Assembly (NCBI RefSeq): GCF_026212465.1
Contig: NC_080053.1
Location: forward strand, 8,685,459-8,749,458
Direction: 5' to 3'
DNA: 64,000 bases
Source of the DNA: Amaranthus tricolor
Lineage: Eukaryota > Streptophyta > Magnoliopsida > Caryophyllales > Amaranthaceae
Below, piece after piece: positions 63,038 through 64,000 of this stretch. The stretch's first letter is position 1. Every line of letters starts with the position of its first letter. The notes beneath the pieces were generated by a model. That model saw only the letters and a list, made by a program, of their open reading frames with translations. It did not search any database and was not told where the DNA came from. Position numbers and translations under genes: made by a program.

Positions 63038-64000
63038 CGTATGTGTGGAAAATAAACTTTAAAGTATAACACACGATATGTTAACGAGGTTCGGTTCTAA
63101 CCAACCTACTTCCTGCCTATGGGTTCTCTTTCAACCTGTAGGATTTCAATGCCTTTTATTAATCCGACTTTAATACAAGCAAGAAGATCTCACTATCTCC
63201 TCACACCATGTTCTTCCTCTTGAAGAACCGTATTACAAGTCCCTTTAATTAAAGCAAATCCCAAATCTCACAATAGAGATTCACAAGTTGAACAATTTGA
63301 AAAGTATTCTTGGTTAGGCGTATTAAACTTAATCTAACTCTTTTTAAAACTCTTAAGCCTATTACAAATGTAAGAGTTAGATGAACTAAGAAAACTCTAT
63401 AATTTGCATAACAACTAATTTAACATCAAATATAGCCGTGTACTATAATTAACAAAACATGTGTACTTGGTACTATATTTAATCATCAAATTAATTTAAG
63501 CACATATTTAAATTCAAGTTCAAATATAAAATATTTAAACGTTTAAGATAAAACGTGTAATAAAATATTCAAACTTAATTTCAAATAATATCAAAGTTAA
63601 TTTTAATGAACCTTGACCTATTAAAATATTTCAAATATAATTACGAAATTAACCTAATTATAAACGTAATTATCTTCAAGACTTTAAAACGTATTTCAAG
63701 ACTTATAAAATCAACTTTAAGATAAACTTAAGTTCTTTAAGCATATTCCAACATCTTCGAACTTAAATATATATCACTTATCAAATGTATATCGAATATG
63801 ATTTTAGAATTACTTAAACAACTAAATGTAATTACTTAATTTTATTTGTTTAATCAATATGTGTTTTGAATTATCATCATTTAAGAAAATTGAGTCTTCA
63901 AATTCCCCTTATCATTATTTAAGAGAGTTGAGTCTTTAGATATTATAATTCTTTTAATGTATATATTGAAATCTAGGTATCTTATTGAAGAATTACGCGA
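63038..64000. other. AT-rich, retroelement-like non-coding sequence
   Basis: 63030-63260 has phrases common in plant LTR retroelements and their solo copies (ACACACGATATGTTAACGAG, GTTCGGTTCTAACCAACC, TATTACAAGTCCC), similar in style to 28030-28330. The last 500 bases are AT-rich with AAACGT phrases and no gene. Confidence 0.4.

Overview
The window is plant nuclear DNA: AT-rich, with GT-AG introns, long intergenic stretches and several layers of nested transposons. The host is probably a member of the Amaranthaceae/Chenopodiaceae (Caryophyllales). The main evidence is the reconstructed MGDG synthase: 522 residues, and very close over its whole length to the spinach enzyme as I remember it. Species cannot be settled from sequence alone.

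Host genes, left to right. (1) 3483-10178 (+) is an eight-exon, apparently intact MGD1 gene for the chloroplast enzyme that makes monogalactosyldiacylglycerol. A Copia-type solo LTR sits in its 2.7-kb intron 2. (2) 11242-11892 (-) is a single-exon germin-like protein (secreted cupin). (3) 24784-25389 (-) is the last exon of a CYP76-type cytochrome P450, dead through three in-frame stops. (4) 34774-43756 (-) is a seven-exon GET3/ASNA1-type ATPase for tail-anchored protein delivery, with very long introns. (5) 50370-53509 (+) is an ataxin-10-like ARM-repeat gene with a 5' leader exon; it carries a one-base frameshift in this copy. (6) 62405-63037 (+) is a two-exon hypothetical gene fragment I cannot name. 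These are ordinary, unrelated plant genes, not a cluster or pathway.

The rest is mostly mobile DNA, and several elements can be delimited to the base by target-site duplications (TSDs). They are: a Mutator-type MITE at 17-463 (9-bp TSD) with a decayed relative near 27300; a Stowaway-like MITE at 12784-13044; a gutted Copia element with both LTRs at 17020-19634; a second, minus-strand Copia (20220-24504) split by a CACTA element at 21805-23836 (3-bp TSD); two hAT-like elements at 26248-27214 and 44157-45498 (8-bp TSDs); a Gypsy remnant (27830-31680) split by a 1.46-kb solo LTR (5-bp TSD); a 681-bp fold-back Mutator-type element with seven copies of one short palindrome at 45641-46321 (9-bp TSD); a 5'-truncated RTE LINE at 46596-48079 (10-bp TSD) and a 53-bp crumb of the same LINE family in a GET3 intron (15-bp TSD); a pack-MULE at 54064-55193 carrying a PPR-gene fragment joined to a BRI1-like LRR fragment; and a minus-strand chromodomain Gypsy (55300-62370) interrupted by a second CACTA element.

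The second CACTA (about 58794-61553) is the most unusual object. It carries a recognisable Ulp1/C48-type cysteine protease domain with His, Asp and Cys catalytic motifs on separate exons. One of its introns is filled with a tandem array of about 169 bp units plus a (TA)n tract. No RNA genes or CRISPR arrays were found. Exon limits come from splice-site and reading-frame consistency, not from transcript data.
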